From NCBI RefSeq assembly GCF_033097525.1, contig NZ_CP109907.1:1240001-1304000 (forward strand): 64,000 bases of DNA, written 5' to 3'. This DNA is from Sphingobacterium sp. UGAL515B_05. Its GTDB lineage: Bacteria > Bacteroidota > Bacteroidia > Sphingobacteriales > Sphingobacteriaceae. A program made the position numbers and the translations under genes. Shown in pieces: positions 9,491 to 17,816 of the stretch; within the stretch, counting starts at the first letter, position 1; each line of letters starts with the position of its first letter. Below the pieces are notes generated by a model, which was not told where the DNA came from, searched no databases, and was given only the letters and a program-made list of their open reading frames with translations.

Positions 9491-10864
9491 TCAATTTGTT
9501 TTCAGTTTAAGCCACTTTGTCAGATCATCCATCAATTGTTCATTAAAGCTCTCTGAGTTTTCAAAATATTCTTCAATTTTTCCTGTTTGCGCATTTTGAA
9601 AAAGGTGATTCAAATTAGGATAATCCTTAATGGTGACGTCGGTGGTGTTTAAACGCAGGTGTTGGAGACAATAAATGTTTTCATTCGCCGGGACTTGAAC
9701 ATCCTTTCCGCCGAAGGAAGCGAAAATCGGTACTTTCACCTGCTTCAGATAATAAGCTGGATCGATGCGAAGAAACGTTCTAAACCAGGGGCTCATCATT
9801 GGACTAAGTTTAATCTTCATATCAGGAGTCAGTGGATTCCCGTTATTTTGCTGAATAAGTTCTTTTTCCAACGATTCGGCCAATACTTTTGGTGGCTCGT
9901 CTTCCGATAGAATCGTATACAATTTTCGATTATTTGCTTTATTGGTCTGCAAAGCAGCTTCAGATAATCCACCCGCTTTTCCTAAAGCATAGCTCTGTAA
10001 AATCAGCAAAGAATCTCCTTTGATCACAGGTCCAGACAGGAGTGCAATATAGTTTACTTTACTATTCTCGGATGCCACGATTTCGGCAATTAGCGCTCCC
10101 TCACTATGGCCAATCATCCCGATTTTATCCACATCAACTACAGCTTTTTTGCTTAGAAAATCAACTGCAGCATTGGCATCAGAAGCAAAGTTAATCGTTG
10201 TCGCTAAATTAACTTCTCCTTTGGAACCTCCTATACCACGATCGTCGTAGCGTAATACAGCAAAACCATTTTTCGTAAGATGATCTGCGAGCACTTTAAA
10301 AGGTCTGTGGCCAAACATTTCAGAATCTCTGTTCTGCTGTCCGCTGCCGTTGACCAATACCACAGCTGGAAATGGTCCTCCACTCTTTGGATATGTCAAA
10401 GATCCTGTCAAAAATGCGTTGCCCTTACTATTTTTGAACGACACCTCCTCCTCTACATAACTATATGGAGGAAAAACATCCTGCTTGCGAGAAAGTCCAC
10501 TCTGCTCATTTTCACTTCTAACCAGAATCATCGCAGATTCGAACGTTCCCTGTTTCATCACCCCTTTCATCACATCTTTGTCCCGATCTAAAAAGCCAGC
10601 ATACAGAAGACCTATATTCCTAACGTCCATCCAAATGGAATCGTGCTCTATACGTATTTGAGTGATTGCAAATTTTTGCGCTGTTTGCATCGGACTCTCA
10701 AAGGTTCCATTCCACTTCCCTGTGCTATCTTTTTGAATATTGAACACCAGCAGCAGCTTCTGCCCCGAAACCTCAACCTCGCCCTTCCATGAGCCATCAA
10801 ATGTCTGCGCGTGGGTACATGAAAAATGAAAACAAATGATAAATAGGTATAAAATTTTTCTCAT
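9491..10864 (-). CDS. Exported alpha/beta hydrolase (EstD-like)
   Basis: A 457-residue secreted hydrolase. A signal peptide (cleavage about residue 19-20, after CTHA) is followed by an N-terminal beta-rich domain (about 21-125) and an alpha/beta hydrolase domain (about 140-457). The catalytic triad is readable as Ser254 in GHSEG, Asp388 in GGKDVQ and His420 in NLNHLF. The oxyanion region is VNGSGQQNRD, as in the EstD-type family of Bacteroidota and Thermotoga. Such enzymes hydrolyse small esters, but the natural substrate is unknown. It is the last gene of a minus-strand group; the membrane protein gene starting at 11461 ends 12 bases upstream. Confidence 0.9.
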   Translation of the reverse strand: MRKILYLFIICFHFSCTHAQTFDGSWKGEVEVSGQKLLLVFNIQKDSTGKWNGTFESPMQTAQKFAITQIRIEHDSIWMDVRNIGLLYAGFLDRDKDVMKGVMKQGTFESAMILVRSENEQSGLSRKQDVFPPYSYVEEEVSFKNSKGNAFLTGSLTYPKSGGPFPAVVLVNGSGQQNRDSEMFGHRPFKVLADHLTKNGFAVLRYDDRGIGGSKGEVNLATTINFASDANAAVDFLSKKAVVDVDKIGMIGHSEGALIAEIVASENSKVNYIALLSGPVIKGDSLLILQSYALGKAGGLSEAALQTNKANNRKLYTILSEDEPPKVLAESLEKELIQQNNGNPLTPDMKIKLSPMMSPWFRTFLRIDPAYYLKQVKVPIFASFGGKDVQVPANENIYCLQHLRLNTTDVTIKDYPNLNHLFQNAQTGKIEEYFENSESFNEQLMDDLTKWLKLKTN

Positions 10865-10876
10865 TGTCGTTTTTTA

Positions 10877-11461
10877 CTAGAAATTAAACTGTATGCATAA
10901 ATCCAATATAAAATATAATGCCACAAATACTATACTAATTCCAATCTTCTTATTATTAACGGCTACATTCATACCCTTAACCAATAAATAGAATTGGTAG
11001 AATAGCAATAGCAAACTGATTATTCCAAACATACCAAATAAAAATAGCTCAGTTTTATCAACTCCGGCCAATGTATGATCGCCGTTTTGCACTGCTTTTA
11101 ATACTTGATCAGTGAATTTATCCTGGTGTAACAACTTCCCTAAAAATAAGGCAAGATAGAGCGGAAATGGTATAATCAAAACGACATTCATGACATCAAT
11201 GATTCTGGTCCTTCTGTTTAATAACATCCCTGCACCGTAAAGAAGTGTAAAAGGAGCCAAAACCATACAGGCATGAACGCCCAAGACAGCCCATATAGAA
11301 ACCCCTTTATCTGGCTGATAGAAATGCATAAATCCATTAAACTGCTGGCCCGATAAATAAATAATATAGCTTGATAACAAAAATCCGATAACACCAGCAA
11401 AGAATAGTTTCCACTCCGGCAATTCCGCAAATGGATTCTGAAAAATCTGTTTAACTTTCAT
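10877..11461 (-). CDS. Membrane protein, possibly Yip1-like, unknown function
   Basis: A 194-residue protein with about five hydrophobic segments after a short basic N-terminus (near 17-40, 55-80, 90-110, 140-162 and 172-190). The layout, an N-terminal amphipathic stretch and then five helices, recalls Yip1-domain membrane proteins, but I cannot confirm the family. Its start overlaps the end of the upstream membrane protein gene by 11 bases, which suggests translational coupling in an operon led by the DUF2089 regulator. Confidence 0.75.
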   Translation of the reverse strand: MKVKQIFQNPFAELPEWKLFFAGVIGFLLSSYIIYLSGQQFNGFMHFYQPDKGVSIWAVLGVHACMVLAPFTLLYGAGMLLNRRTRIIDVMNVVLIIPFPLYLALFLGKLLHQDKFTDQVLKAVQNGDHTLAGVDKTELFLFGMFGIISLLLLFYQFYLLVKGMNVAVNNKKIGISIVFVALYFILDLCIQFNF

Positions 11462-11942
11462 TTTTTAAGAATTGAGATAAGCTCAACTTTTCGATTTCTA
11501 CTGGATTTTGGGTCCCAATAAGTAATATCTTATCAGTTTCCAATCTAAGTTGTAAGCCCATATTACCACGAGCTGAAAAAGCCAGCCCTTTCTGCCCTCT
11601 CCGAAAACCCCATCCACCAAACTCACCAATCGGGTTATATTTTCGTACCTCAACAGCACGAATATCTGTCCAACGTATCCTTTTACGATAGAAATTAAAC
11701 GGAAAAAAAAAGACTTCAATTCCATCTTCACGAATAGTAGTTCTTAATCGTAGAACGCCAAACAATCCCCATAATACCACATTGATCCAAAACCCCGGTA
11801 ATTGAAATAATGGAGCAAAATTCAACCGCAAGAGTTCATGCCAGTGCACAGAAAAACTGGCCACACTGACAGATAACAGGATCAGACAGAGCCACCAGCT
11901 AAAAAAAGACTGGCTTTCGGTATAAAGCGTATTATTTTTCAT
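11451..11942 (-). CDS. Membrane protein with a PH-like C-terminal domain
   Basis: A 163-residue protein with two N-terminal membrane helices (about 15-32 and 46-64) and a soluble beta-rich C-terminal half. That half opens with TTIREDGIEVFFFPF and contains a Gly/Arg-rich stretch, GGWGFRRGQKG, followed by strands. Two-helix plus bacterial PH-like proteins have this design, and the family is common in Bacteroidota as a conserved hypothetical protein. Its function is unknown. The gene lies between the DUF2089 regulator (45 bases upstream) and the five-helix protein (11-base overlap), so the three probably form one unit. Confidence 0.78.
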   Translation of the reverse strand: MKNNTLYTESQSFFSWWLCLILLSVSVASFSVHWHELLRLNFAPLFQLPGFWINVVLWGLFGVLRLRTTIREDGIEVFFFPFNFYRKRIRWTDIRAVEVRKYNPIGEFGGWGFRRGQKGLAFSARGNMGLQLRLETDKILLIGTQNPVEIEKLSLSQFLKNES

Positions 11943-11987
11943 CTTGATATAATTCTTTGTTTATCAATCATTCGATTGCCCAGACTG

Positions 11988-12287
11988 CTAAATACTTCTA
12001 TTTCTGCCACCATTGTTTGTATGATCAAGCGATTTCAATTTGCGAATCAGATCATCGAGAATATTACGGACCGTCGGATAAGATTTGCCCATCTGATTTG
12101 CCATTTCTTTTAAACTACCTGAGTGCATCAAAAAATTCAAAACAAATTCTTGCTCCTCTACAGTAAGCTGCATCAACACAGGTAAAGAAAACTTACCTAC
12201 AACTTCGGTTTCACAGGAGTCACACACCAATTTAGCGACTTTTAACTTCGCCTCACAACAAGGACAATCAACCGGTATTTTTTTCAT
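11988..12287 (-). CDS. DUF2089-family zinc-ribbon/HTH regulator
   Basis: A 99-residue protein with an N-terminal zinc ribbon made of two Cys pairs (CPCC near residue 8 and CDSC near residue 23). A helix-turn-helix follows (about 42-85, MGKSYPTVRNILDDLI). Zinc ribbon followed by this helical domain is the DUF2089 arrangement. The domain resembles sigma-70 region 4-like HTH proteins, so a DNA-binding regulator is the likely role, although no DUF2089 function is well established to my knowledge. It precedes two membrane protein genes. Three copies of an 11-bp motif lie directly upstream at 12295-12335, which would suit autoregulation. Confidence 0.88.
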   Translation of the reverse strand: MKKIPVDCPCCEAKLKVAKLVCDSCETEVVGKFSLPVLMQLTVEEQEFVLNFLMHSGSLKEMANQMGKSYPTVRNILDDLIRKLKSLDHTNNGGRNRSI

Positions 12288-12294
12288 TAAATAA

Positions 12295-12335
12295 TAACAT
12301 TATTAACATTGTTAAAGATAATATTAATAATGTTA
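12295..12335. promoter_or_regulatory. Three operator-like TAACATTRTTA motifs
   Basis: TAACATTATTA (12295-12305), TAACATTGTTA (12304-12314) and the inverted copy TAATAATGTTA (12325-12335) lie within 41 bases immediately upstream of the DUF2089 gene. The outer two copies form a 12-bp inverted repeat. The last two start 21 bases apart, two helical turns. The site lies in the region shared by the DUF2089 gene and the divergent acyltransferase gene. Confidence 0.55.
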
Positions 12336-12379
12336 AAATAAAAGATTATAAAATCAATATTTTTCAAAAATCATTGCTT

Positions 12380-12399
12380 AATGATATATTTGTATCATT
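12380..12399. promoter_or_regulatory. -7 box TATATTTG inside a 7-bp dyad, upstream of plsC-like gene
   Basis: TATATTTG (12385-12392) matches the Bacteroidota -7 consensus TAnnTTTG and lies 18 bases before the acyltransferase ATG. It is embedded in the inverted repeat AATGATA...TATCATT (12380-12386 and 12393-12399), which would let a repressor cover the promoter. I did not find a well-placed -33 element. Confidence 0.45.
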
Positions 12400-12410
12400 A
12401 AATAACGTTT

Positions 12411-13145
12411 ATGAAGAAGTTTTTAGGCTATTTCCTATCTATTATATTTTGGTTTTGTTTTGGTTTATCCCTAATTATTTTCCACCCCATACAGTGGTTA
12501 TGTTTAAAGCTGGGTGGATACAATGCACATAAAAAGAGTGTAGATATATTAAATGCATGCCTCGTTGCCTGCTATTACACGCTATTTAATCGGGTGACAT
12601 TTATTGACAATAAAAGTATTCCAACAGGACAACCCATTGTCTTTGTAGCAAATCACCAAAGTACTTTTGATATTCCTCCAATGATCTATTTCTTGCGTAG
12701 ATTTCATGGGAAATTTATTTCTAAAATAGAACTTGCCAGTGGCATACCTAGCATCTCCTTCAACTTAAAACATGGTGGTGCCGCAAATATAGATCGCAAT
12801 GATCCCAAGCAATCTATTGCTGAAATATTGAAACTTGCCAATAATATGAAAACCAAAAACTGGTCCGCGTTTATTTTTCCAGAGGGAACAAGATCGAAAA
12901 CCGGAAAAATGAAGGCCTTTCATGTTGGTGGAATTGCCACTTTACTAAAGAAAAATCCGAATGCACTCGTTGTTCCTATTGCCATTAGAGGGTCATATGA
13001 AATGGTACAATATGGCATGTATCCATTAACGCCATTTCTTCATATGACCTGGGAAGTGCTAGATCCTTTGGATACGGAGGGTAAGAATATTGAAGAGATC
13101 GTTAAATTAGCTGAGGAAGCAATAAAACTAAAGGTCGAAAAATAG
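12411..13145 (+). CDS. 1-acyl-sn-glycerol-3-phosphate acyltransferase (PlsC family)
   Basis: A 244-residue membrane-associated acyltransferase expected to add the second acyl chain to lysophosphatidate during phospholipid synthesis. The catalytic block NHQSTFD (His82, Asp87), the ELASGIPSISF region and FPEGTRSKTG (about 156-165) are in the right order and spacing for the PlsC family. An N-terminal hydrophobic helix (about 7-25) anchors it. The length is usual for the family. Bacteroidota carry several PlsC paralogues, some acylating other lipids, so the exact acceptor is not certain. It converges on the glycosyltransferase gene with only 7 bases between the stop codons and no terminator visible. 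Confidence 0.92.
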   Translation: MKKFLGYFLSIIFWFCFGLSLIIFHPIQWLCLKLGGYNAHKKSVDILNACLVACYYTLFNRVTFIDNKSIPTGQPIVFVANHQSTFDIPPMIYFLRRFHGKFISKIELASGIPSISFNLKHGGAANIDRNDPKQSIAEILKLANNMKTKNWSAFIFPEGTRSKTGKMKAFHVGGIATLLKKNPNALVVPIAIRGSYEMVQYGMYPLTPFLHMTWEVLDPLDTEGKNIEEIVKLAEEAIKLKVEK

Positions 13146-13152
13146 GAATAAG

Positions 13153-14319
13153 CTACTTGACCTGCCTTCCTTTCCAGTCGTACTTCCCTACATTGCCCAA
13201 TATGCCTATATAAGCCAGATAAAGGATATGAGCCAAGCTCAATAAAGGAAGATACCATAAGAGTTCCTTTCTGCTTGCGAACCTTGTCAAAGGTTCAATA
13301 AAAATAAATTCGACGACCATCTTTAATAGCAATGCAAAAAGTACAACCCAAGCAACGAATTTCACACCGAAAAGAGCAAGAACTGAAGCTACCAAAATCA
13401 ATAAATTAAAGAACCAAATGGAAATCCCCAATGCGATGACACCTTTATTTTTATATTTGGTACTTTTTGAAGCCCAGCGTCTTCGCTGGCTAATGAATGA
13501 CTTCAAATCCGGTTTGGCATCCGTATAAACAACAGCATCTTTTGATTTACAAAACGTTATTCGCTCGGGGTATTGTTCTGCTACCTTATGTAAAAAAAGT
13601 TCATCATCACCGGATGCAAGCTCGTCGATCCCTTTAAATCCGCCCATTTGTTTAAAAATATCCTTTCGATAGGCCAAATTAGCACCATTACAGGTCGTTG
13701 GTTTTTTGTTACCAATACCTGCAGCGCCCAGACCTATCAAATACAAAAATTCCAGGGTCTGCAGTCGTTCAAAAAAACTCTTTTCTTCTGAATACACCAC
13801 TGGAGAAGATTGTAGATAAGCACCTTCTTTCTCAAATGTGCTGATAACCGTTGCTAACCAATTCGATCCCATGCGGCAATCTGCATCAGTGGTAATAATA
13901 ATTTCACCTTGACAGCATTCTATCGCCCTTGAAATTGCTAGTTTCTTATACGAATTCAAACGTCCGTTTTCATTCAATTGAATAAGCTTAACACCTTTCT
14001 CTTCATATTCTTTCACAATCAAAGACGTATTGTCGTCTGAATGGTCATCGATAATAATGAGCTCCAGGAGCTCATTAGGATAATTCTGCCCGAGTATGGA
14101 TTCAATGGTGCGTCTAATATTTAACTCCTCATTCCGCGCAGCGATAATCACAGATACGGTCATTGTTGGCCTAATAGAATTGTTAGGTTCCGAAATCAAG
14201 GACCAGCCTCTGCGCATCCATAAAACTAGAATTGCATATACGCAGGCAAAAATGATCAATAAATAGTTAAGAATTTGTATCACCGAAAAAATTAATCTTA
14301 AAAACAAAAATAGAACCAA
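13153..14319 (-). CDS. Membrane-anchored family 2 glycosyltransferase
   Basis: A 388-residue processive-type GT2 enzyme. An N-terminal membrane helix is followed by the GT-A domain with VSVIIAARNEE, Asp91-Asp92, the metal-binding DAD (145-147), GDDE (237-240) and the acceptor-side QRRRW (278-282). Two or three helices close the C-terminus, the usual arrangement of inner membrane GT2 enzymes that build surface or lipid-linked sugars. The upstream flippase-like gene overlaps its 5' end by 53 bases if the ATG at 14319 is used. A GTG at 14281-14283, giving MIQILNYL, would cut the overlap to 17 bases and is a plausible alternative. The neighbouring flippase-like protein suggests that the pair makes and moves a glycolipid. 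Confidence 0.9.
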   Translation of the reverse strand: MVLFLFLRLIFSVIQILNYLLIIFACVYAILVLWMRRGWSLISEPNNSIRPTMTVSVIIAARNEELNIRRTIESILGQNYPNELLELIIIDDHSDDNTSLIVKEYEEKGVKLIQLNENGRLNSYKKLAISRAIECCQGEIIITTDADCRMGSNWLATVISTFEKEGAYLQSSPVVYSEEKSFFERLQTLEFLYLIGLGAAGIGNKKPTTCNGANLAYRKDIFKQMGGFKGIDELASGDDELFLHKVAEQYPERITFCKSKDAVVYTDAKPDLKSFISQRRRWASKSTKYKNKGVIALGISIWFFNLLILVASVLALFGVKFVAWVVLFALLLKMVVEFIFIEPLTRFASRKELLWYLPLLSLAHILYLAYIGILGNVGKYDWKGRQVK

Positions 14320-15262
14320 ATATAGCTGGAAGAATCAAATTAACGAACCAAATACAGGAAACAATAGCCATTACAGCAATCTCTTGTGTGGTAATATAGC
14401 TATATAAATTGCTAGCAACAAAACTTCTCACACTGAAATCAAAAATATCCAATGTAGGTAGAGCTGCCTGAACAAAAAACAGGATAAAAATCATCAGAAT
14501 CATGGATAAAAGTGGTAACTCAGGCAAAGTTAGCTTCATCAAGATGATATACTGCGAAGTAAAAATAACAAATCGCGCCAAAGAATTTAAAAGAACAATA
14601 CTGAGCTCGCGCAGTGAATAATGCTCCAATACTTCAAAGAAGGGCTTAATTCGCGTCAAAAACTTAATTTTACCGACCAATAAATCGATCCATTTTACAT
14701 TGAAATATAAGATGACAAATCCTCCAGCATAGATAATAGCAAGTAGCCATACCCCAAATTGTACTGTTAAAGGAGTAGAAAGAAATTTACAGATAAACCA
14801 AGCGATACTTAGTGATCCCGCAACGCTTGTAAGCACCAATTGCGCAAATAATCCAACGCCCATCGCTACGGCTCCCTTTGCTCGATGTTGGGGCTGTAGA
14901 AAAAGTACCCGCCCGCCATATTCTCCAATCCTATTGGGTGTAAAAATAGCCCAGGTAAGCCCGCAGAAAACGGATTGGAAAGCCTTCCAAAATGAAATAT
15001 GCTCCAGTTTAGATGCAAGATACCGCCATTTCACAACTTCAAGCAACCAATTGACAAGCATTAAAACCACAATTAAAATAAGGGTCCAAACAACCGAATG
15101 CTGCTCCAAACCAGCAATTAGGGTTTTGAATTTCTCAATATTGCTTCTATCGGATACCTTCACAACGATATACCAGGTCGCTAGGGCGAAAACCAGTATC
15201 TTCAATAAAAGACTGATGTATTTTTTTTGTCTTCCAGTCAACTTTTGATAATTAGAGAGCAA
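14267..15262 (-). CDS. LPG-synthase TM / flippase-like membrane protein
   Basis: A 331-residue inner membrane protein with eight or so hydrophobic segments, assigned to the same LPG-synthase TM family as the gene at 7707 on the basis of its layout and the central WAIFTPNRIGEYGGR block, where the shorter paralogue has LPGGVGGDG. It has no aminoacyl-transferase domain. Its gene overlaps the start of the glycosyltransferase gene, so the two proteins are probably made together and act on one lipid-linked product. Substrate unknown. It is divergent from ruvC across 79 bases. Confidence 0.85.
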   Translation of the reverse strand: MLSNYQKLTGRQKKYISLLLKILVFALATWYIVVKVSDRSNIEKFKTLIAGLEQHSVVWTLILIVVLMLVNWLLEVVKWRYLASKLEHISFWKAFQSVFCGLTWAIFTPNRIGEYGGRVLFLQPQHRAKGAVAMGVGLFAQLVLTSVAGSLSIAWFICKFLSTPLTVQFGVWLLAIIYAGGFVILYFNVKWIDLLVGKIKFLTRIKPFFEVLEHYSLRELSIVLLNSLARFVIFTSQYIILMKLTLPELPLLSMILMIFILFFVQAALPTLDIFDFSVRSFVASNLYSYITTQEIAVMAIVSCIWFVNLILPAIFGSIFVFKINFFGDTNS

Positions 15263-15341
15263 TGTTACTAAATTTTAGCCAAATGATTAAGTTTTGTCGA
15301 ACGCAATCCGCGAATAAAACGCAAAATTTGTATTATTGTAT

Positions 15342-15908
15342 ATGCAGAAGGAAAAGGCGAAAGAAAGAATAATTTTAGGTATAGACCCCGGAACAGTAAT
15401 ACTTGGGTATGGCATCATCAAAGAAGTCGGCAATAACATATCCTTGGTCTCAATGGGGGTCATCAAAATGGGACATTTAGATGACCATGCCCTAAAACTA
15501 CAACGTATATTCAAAAAAACTTCTGCTCTAATGCAGGAATATAATCCCGACTGCGTAGCTCTTGAATCACCATTTTATGGCAAAAACATACAGGTCATGC
15601 TCAAATTAGGGCGAGCTCAAGGTGTTGCCATGGCGGCAGCGCTGGCGCAAGATATCCCAATCTTTGAATATTCTCCAAGAAAGATAAAACAATCCGTTAC
15701 AGGGAATGGAAATGCTACAAAGGAGCAGGTTTCCGCTATGCTAAAAAATCTATTAAAATTTGAGGAAACACCACAATTTTTAGATGCCACCGACGGATTG
15801 GCAATCGCTGTCTGCCACTCGTTTCAGAAAAATGCAGTATCAGGCAGCAGCAAGTCGTACACTGGATGGTCCGCCTTTATCAAAGACAACAAAGATCGGA
15901 TCAAGTAA
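15342..15908 (+). CDS. ruvC: Holliday junction resolvase RuvC
   Basis: RuvC cuts Holliday junctions symmetrically during recombination and repair, working with RuvA and RuvB, which are not in this window. The 188-residue protein has the four acidic residues of the RNase H-like active site: Asp15 in GIDPGT, Glu75 in LESPFYGKN, and Asp148 and Asp151 in DATDGLA, with spacing like that of E. coli RuvC (7, 66, 138, 141). I chose the ATG at 15342; a TTG two codons upstream is also in frame. Its TAA abuts, with no base between, the stop codon of the convergent gene at 15909. Confidence 0.96.
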   Translation: MQKEKAKERIILGIDPGTVILGYGIIKEVGNNISLVSMGVIKMGHLDDHALKLQRIFKKTSALMQEYNPDCVALESPFYGKNIQVMLKLGRAQGVAMAAALAQDIPIFEYSPRKIKQSVTGNGNATKEQVSAMLKNLLKFEETPQFLDATDGLAIAVCHSFQKNAVSGSSKSYTGWSAFIKDNKDRIK

Positions 15909-16955
15909 TTACATTTGTACCTGACGAATCACATTCTTCACATTCAACTCAACAATATCCGTCATCGTTTTACACTTGAGGTAAGAGTTATTTTGATAAA
16001 ATTCAGCATAGCCCTCACGTAGCTGTTTGATATTCTCCTGCGTCGAAAGGACCTGCGTTTGCGAAGCATCCCTCAGATCAGCGATCCGATGTCTTTCACT
16101 CCGGACTCTATGCACAATGGAAGAACGCTCCTCCTGTTGGTATTGCAACACAGTTTTTTCATTTAGATGTTCCATCGCTAATTTGACATAGGGAAGATTC
16201 TCCTTAAAAAATTGTGGCATATATACTTTCGGATTTCCTTCATAAAACTGCTGGTCAAAATCTATTGCCCGAATTCGAAACTGGAAATCATCAAAATCTG
16301 GTGTAATCTGCATCACAAAATTGTAGGCCCTCATATCCCCCAACAACGTAATAATACATCGTTCATTAAACTTGACAAATTCTTTGGAAATCCGTGTCAG
16401 ATTATAATCAGGCGAGAACATACGTGTTTTCGAAAAAGTGTCCCCGGGAATTCCAACAATATGTTCTTCAACCAAAGTATCATGGTCTACCATATAATTC
16501 ACCTGATTGGGCGACAATATTTCTTCTAACTCCAATCCATATATTCGCGACGCATCGGCCTGCTTGATGTAAAAATAATCGTACACATCATTTAAACGAT
16601 TTACGATACGAATACGAAATGGTTTCGTATTACCAAAACCGCAGTACTCTACACGATCAATATATTTATGTTGTACGATTCGCGTATTACCCGATGCTTT
16701 CAGTTTAGCATAAATCACCTTTAATCCGTCATACAATTGGTCGATAAGATATTGCGGAAACAGTGGAGTCTCCCAAAAAGTATCATTGCCAAATTTATCC
16801 ATGACAGGTACTGTCTCCGTAAAATTCAGTAGATCTTTGTATCCTATCGGTAACTTTTCGTCTCGCTGATACAGCTTAAGGTATTTATGAAGTCCTTCCC
16901 CTACTTCAAAAATTGGTTTCTTTTTCGAAATCTTTACATCTTGAACTTCTTCCAT
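15909..16955 (-). CDS. Uncharacterised protein with a kinase-like core
   Basis: A 348-residue cytoplasmic protein that I do not recognise by name. Its middle section reads like a protein/aminoglycoside-kinase fold: Lys131 in YFYIKQAD followed by Glu144/145 could be the ATP-binding Lys-Glu pair, GDMRAYN (Asp207, Asn212) resembles the catalytic loop D-x4-N, and AIDFD (Asp232, Asp234) resembles the metal-binding DFD/DFG site. The C-terminal about 100 residues are helical and charged. All of this is pattern inference; an alternative is a degenerate kinase or a scaffold. It converges on ruvC with abutting stop codons. Upstream lies a 387-base gene-free stretch, so it probably has its own promoter. 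Confidence 0.75.
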   Translation of the reverse strand: MEEVQDVKISKKKPIFEVGEGLHKYLKLYQRDEKLPIGYKDLLNFTETVPVMDKFGNDTFWETPLFPQYLIDQLYDGLKVIYAKLKASGNTRIVQHKYIDRVEYCGFGNTKPFRIRIVNRLNDVYDYFYIKQADASRIYGLELEEILSPNQVNYMVDHDTLVEEHIVGIPGDTFSKTRMFSPDYNLTRISKEFVKFNERCIITLLGDMRAYNFVMQITPDFDDFQFRIRAIDFDQQFYEGNPKVYMPQFFKENLPYVKLAMEHLNEKTVLQYQQEERSSIVHRVRSERHRIADLRDASQTQVLSTQENIKQLREGYAEFYQNNSYLKCKTMTDIVELNVKNVIRQVQM

Positions 16956-17342
16956 CTCTATTCCGTATTTTATTTTTCGTTTACTTAAACATCACACATT
17001 CTGCTACATTTTGCCCCATCATATGCTAAATTTGAACTGATTAGATCTTCAATATGCCAACTGTTTTTCCTACTTCTAAAAAAGGCAATACTAAATAAAT
17101 TGATCATAATCTTGATATCAAACATGAAAACAATCACTTAACCTATAATAAGATCACCATGAAACAATTATAATCACTTTCAATCAAAAACATATAACAT
17201 TATCAATATGAATAAGTATTTTTTATTAAATTTACATCTATAAACCGAAAATTCTTAGTAATTTTGAAATAAATTTAATTATTTTAGCTATTGGTCAGAT
17301 CTTGATGTAACGACCAATTAATGAACACAAAAACCATTGTTA
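16956..17342. other. Gene-free AT-rich region between two divergent genes
   Basis: This 387-base stretch separates the kinase-like gene (-) from the Lrp-type regulator (+). I see no open frame worth calling. It holds a TAATTTTG -7-like box at 17259-17266 on the plus strand and the dyad at 17290-17318. The high A+T content is unlike the flanking genes. Confidence 0.6.
17290..17318. promoter_or_regulatory. Dyad ATTGGTC...GACCAAT upstream of the Lrp-type gene
   Basis: Seven-base inverted arms (17290-17296 and 17312-17318) are separated by 15 bases, ending 24 bases before the regulator's ATG. Lrp/AsnC proteins commonly bind imperfect dyads and regulate their own genes, so this may be an autoregulatory site or a 5' leader hairpin. 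Confidence 0.4.
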
Positions 17343-17816
17343 ATGGAAAATCAATATGCAAACTATGATCTAGACAATTTGGATATCCAAATCTTGTCTA
17401 TTCTAATGAACGATGCCTCTATTCCTTATACAGAAATAGCAAAAAAGCTAATTGTATCAGGTGGCACAATTCACGTTAGAATGAAGAAGATGGAAGAACT
17501 AGGTATCATTAGAGGGTCAAATCTAATTATCAATCCTCAAAAAGTCGGATTTGATATCACGGCCTTTTTGGGTATCTATCTTGAAAAAGGTTCACAATAT
17601 GCAGATGCGGTAGATAAATTGAAAGAAATCAAAGAAGTGGTCGAATTACACTATTGTACTGGCCAATACAGTATTTTTGCAAAAATTATCTGTAGAGATA
17701 CAGTTCACCTGAGAAAAGTATTGAATGAAGATATTCAATCCGTACCGGGGATTCAACGTACCGAGACGATCATCTCTCTCGAGGAGAGTATCAAACGTCA
17801 AATCAGCTTAGTCTAG
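17343..17816 (+). CDS. Lrp/AsnC-family transcriptional regulator
   Basis: A 157-residue regulator with an N-terminal winged helix (about 8-55, LDNLDIQILSILMNDASIPY and the recognition segment VSGGTIHVRMKKM). A C-terminal RAM ligand-binding domain follows (about 70-150, with VELHYCTGQYSIFAKI). Proteins of this family sense amino acids and control amino-acid metabolism as octamers or dimers. It sits tail-to-tail with the arginine cluster and shares a terminator with it, which is suggestive but does not prove that it controls that cluster. I chose the ATG at 17343; the in-frame TTG two codons earlier is less likely. Confidence 0.93.
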   Translation: MENQYANYDLDNLDIQILSILMNDASIPYTEIAKKLIVSGGTIHVRMKKMEELGIIRGSNLIINPQKVGFDITAFLGIYLEKGSQYADAVDKLKEIKEVVELHYCTGQYSIFAKIICRDTVHLRKVLNEDIQSVPGIQRTETIISLEESIKRQISLV

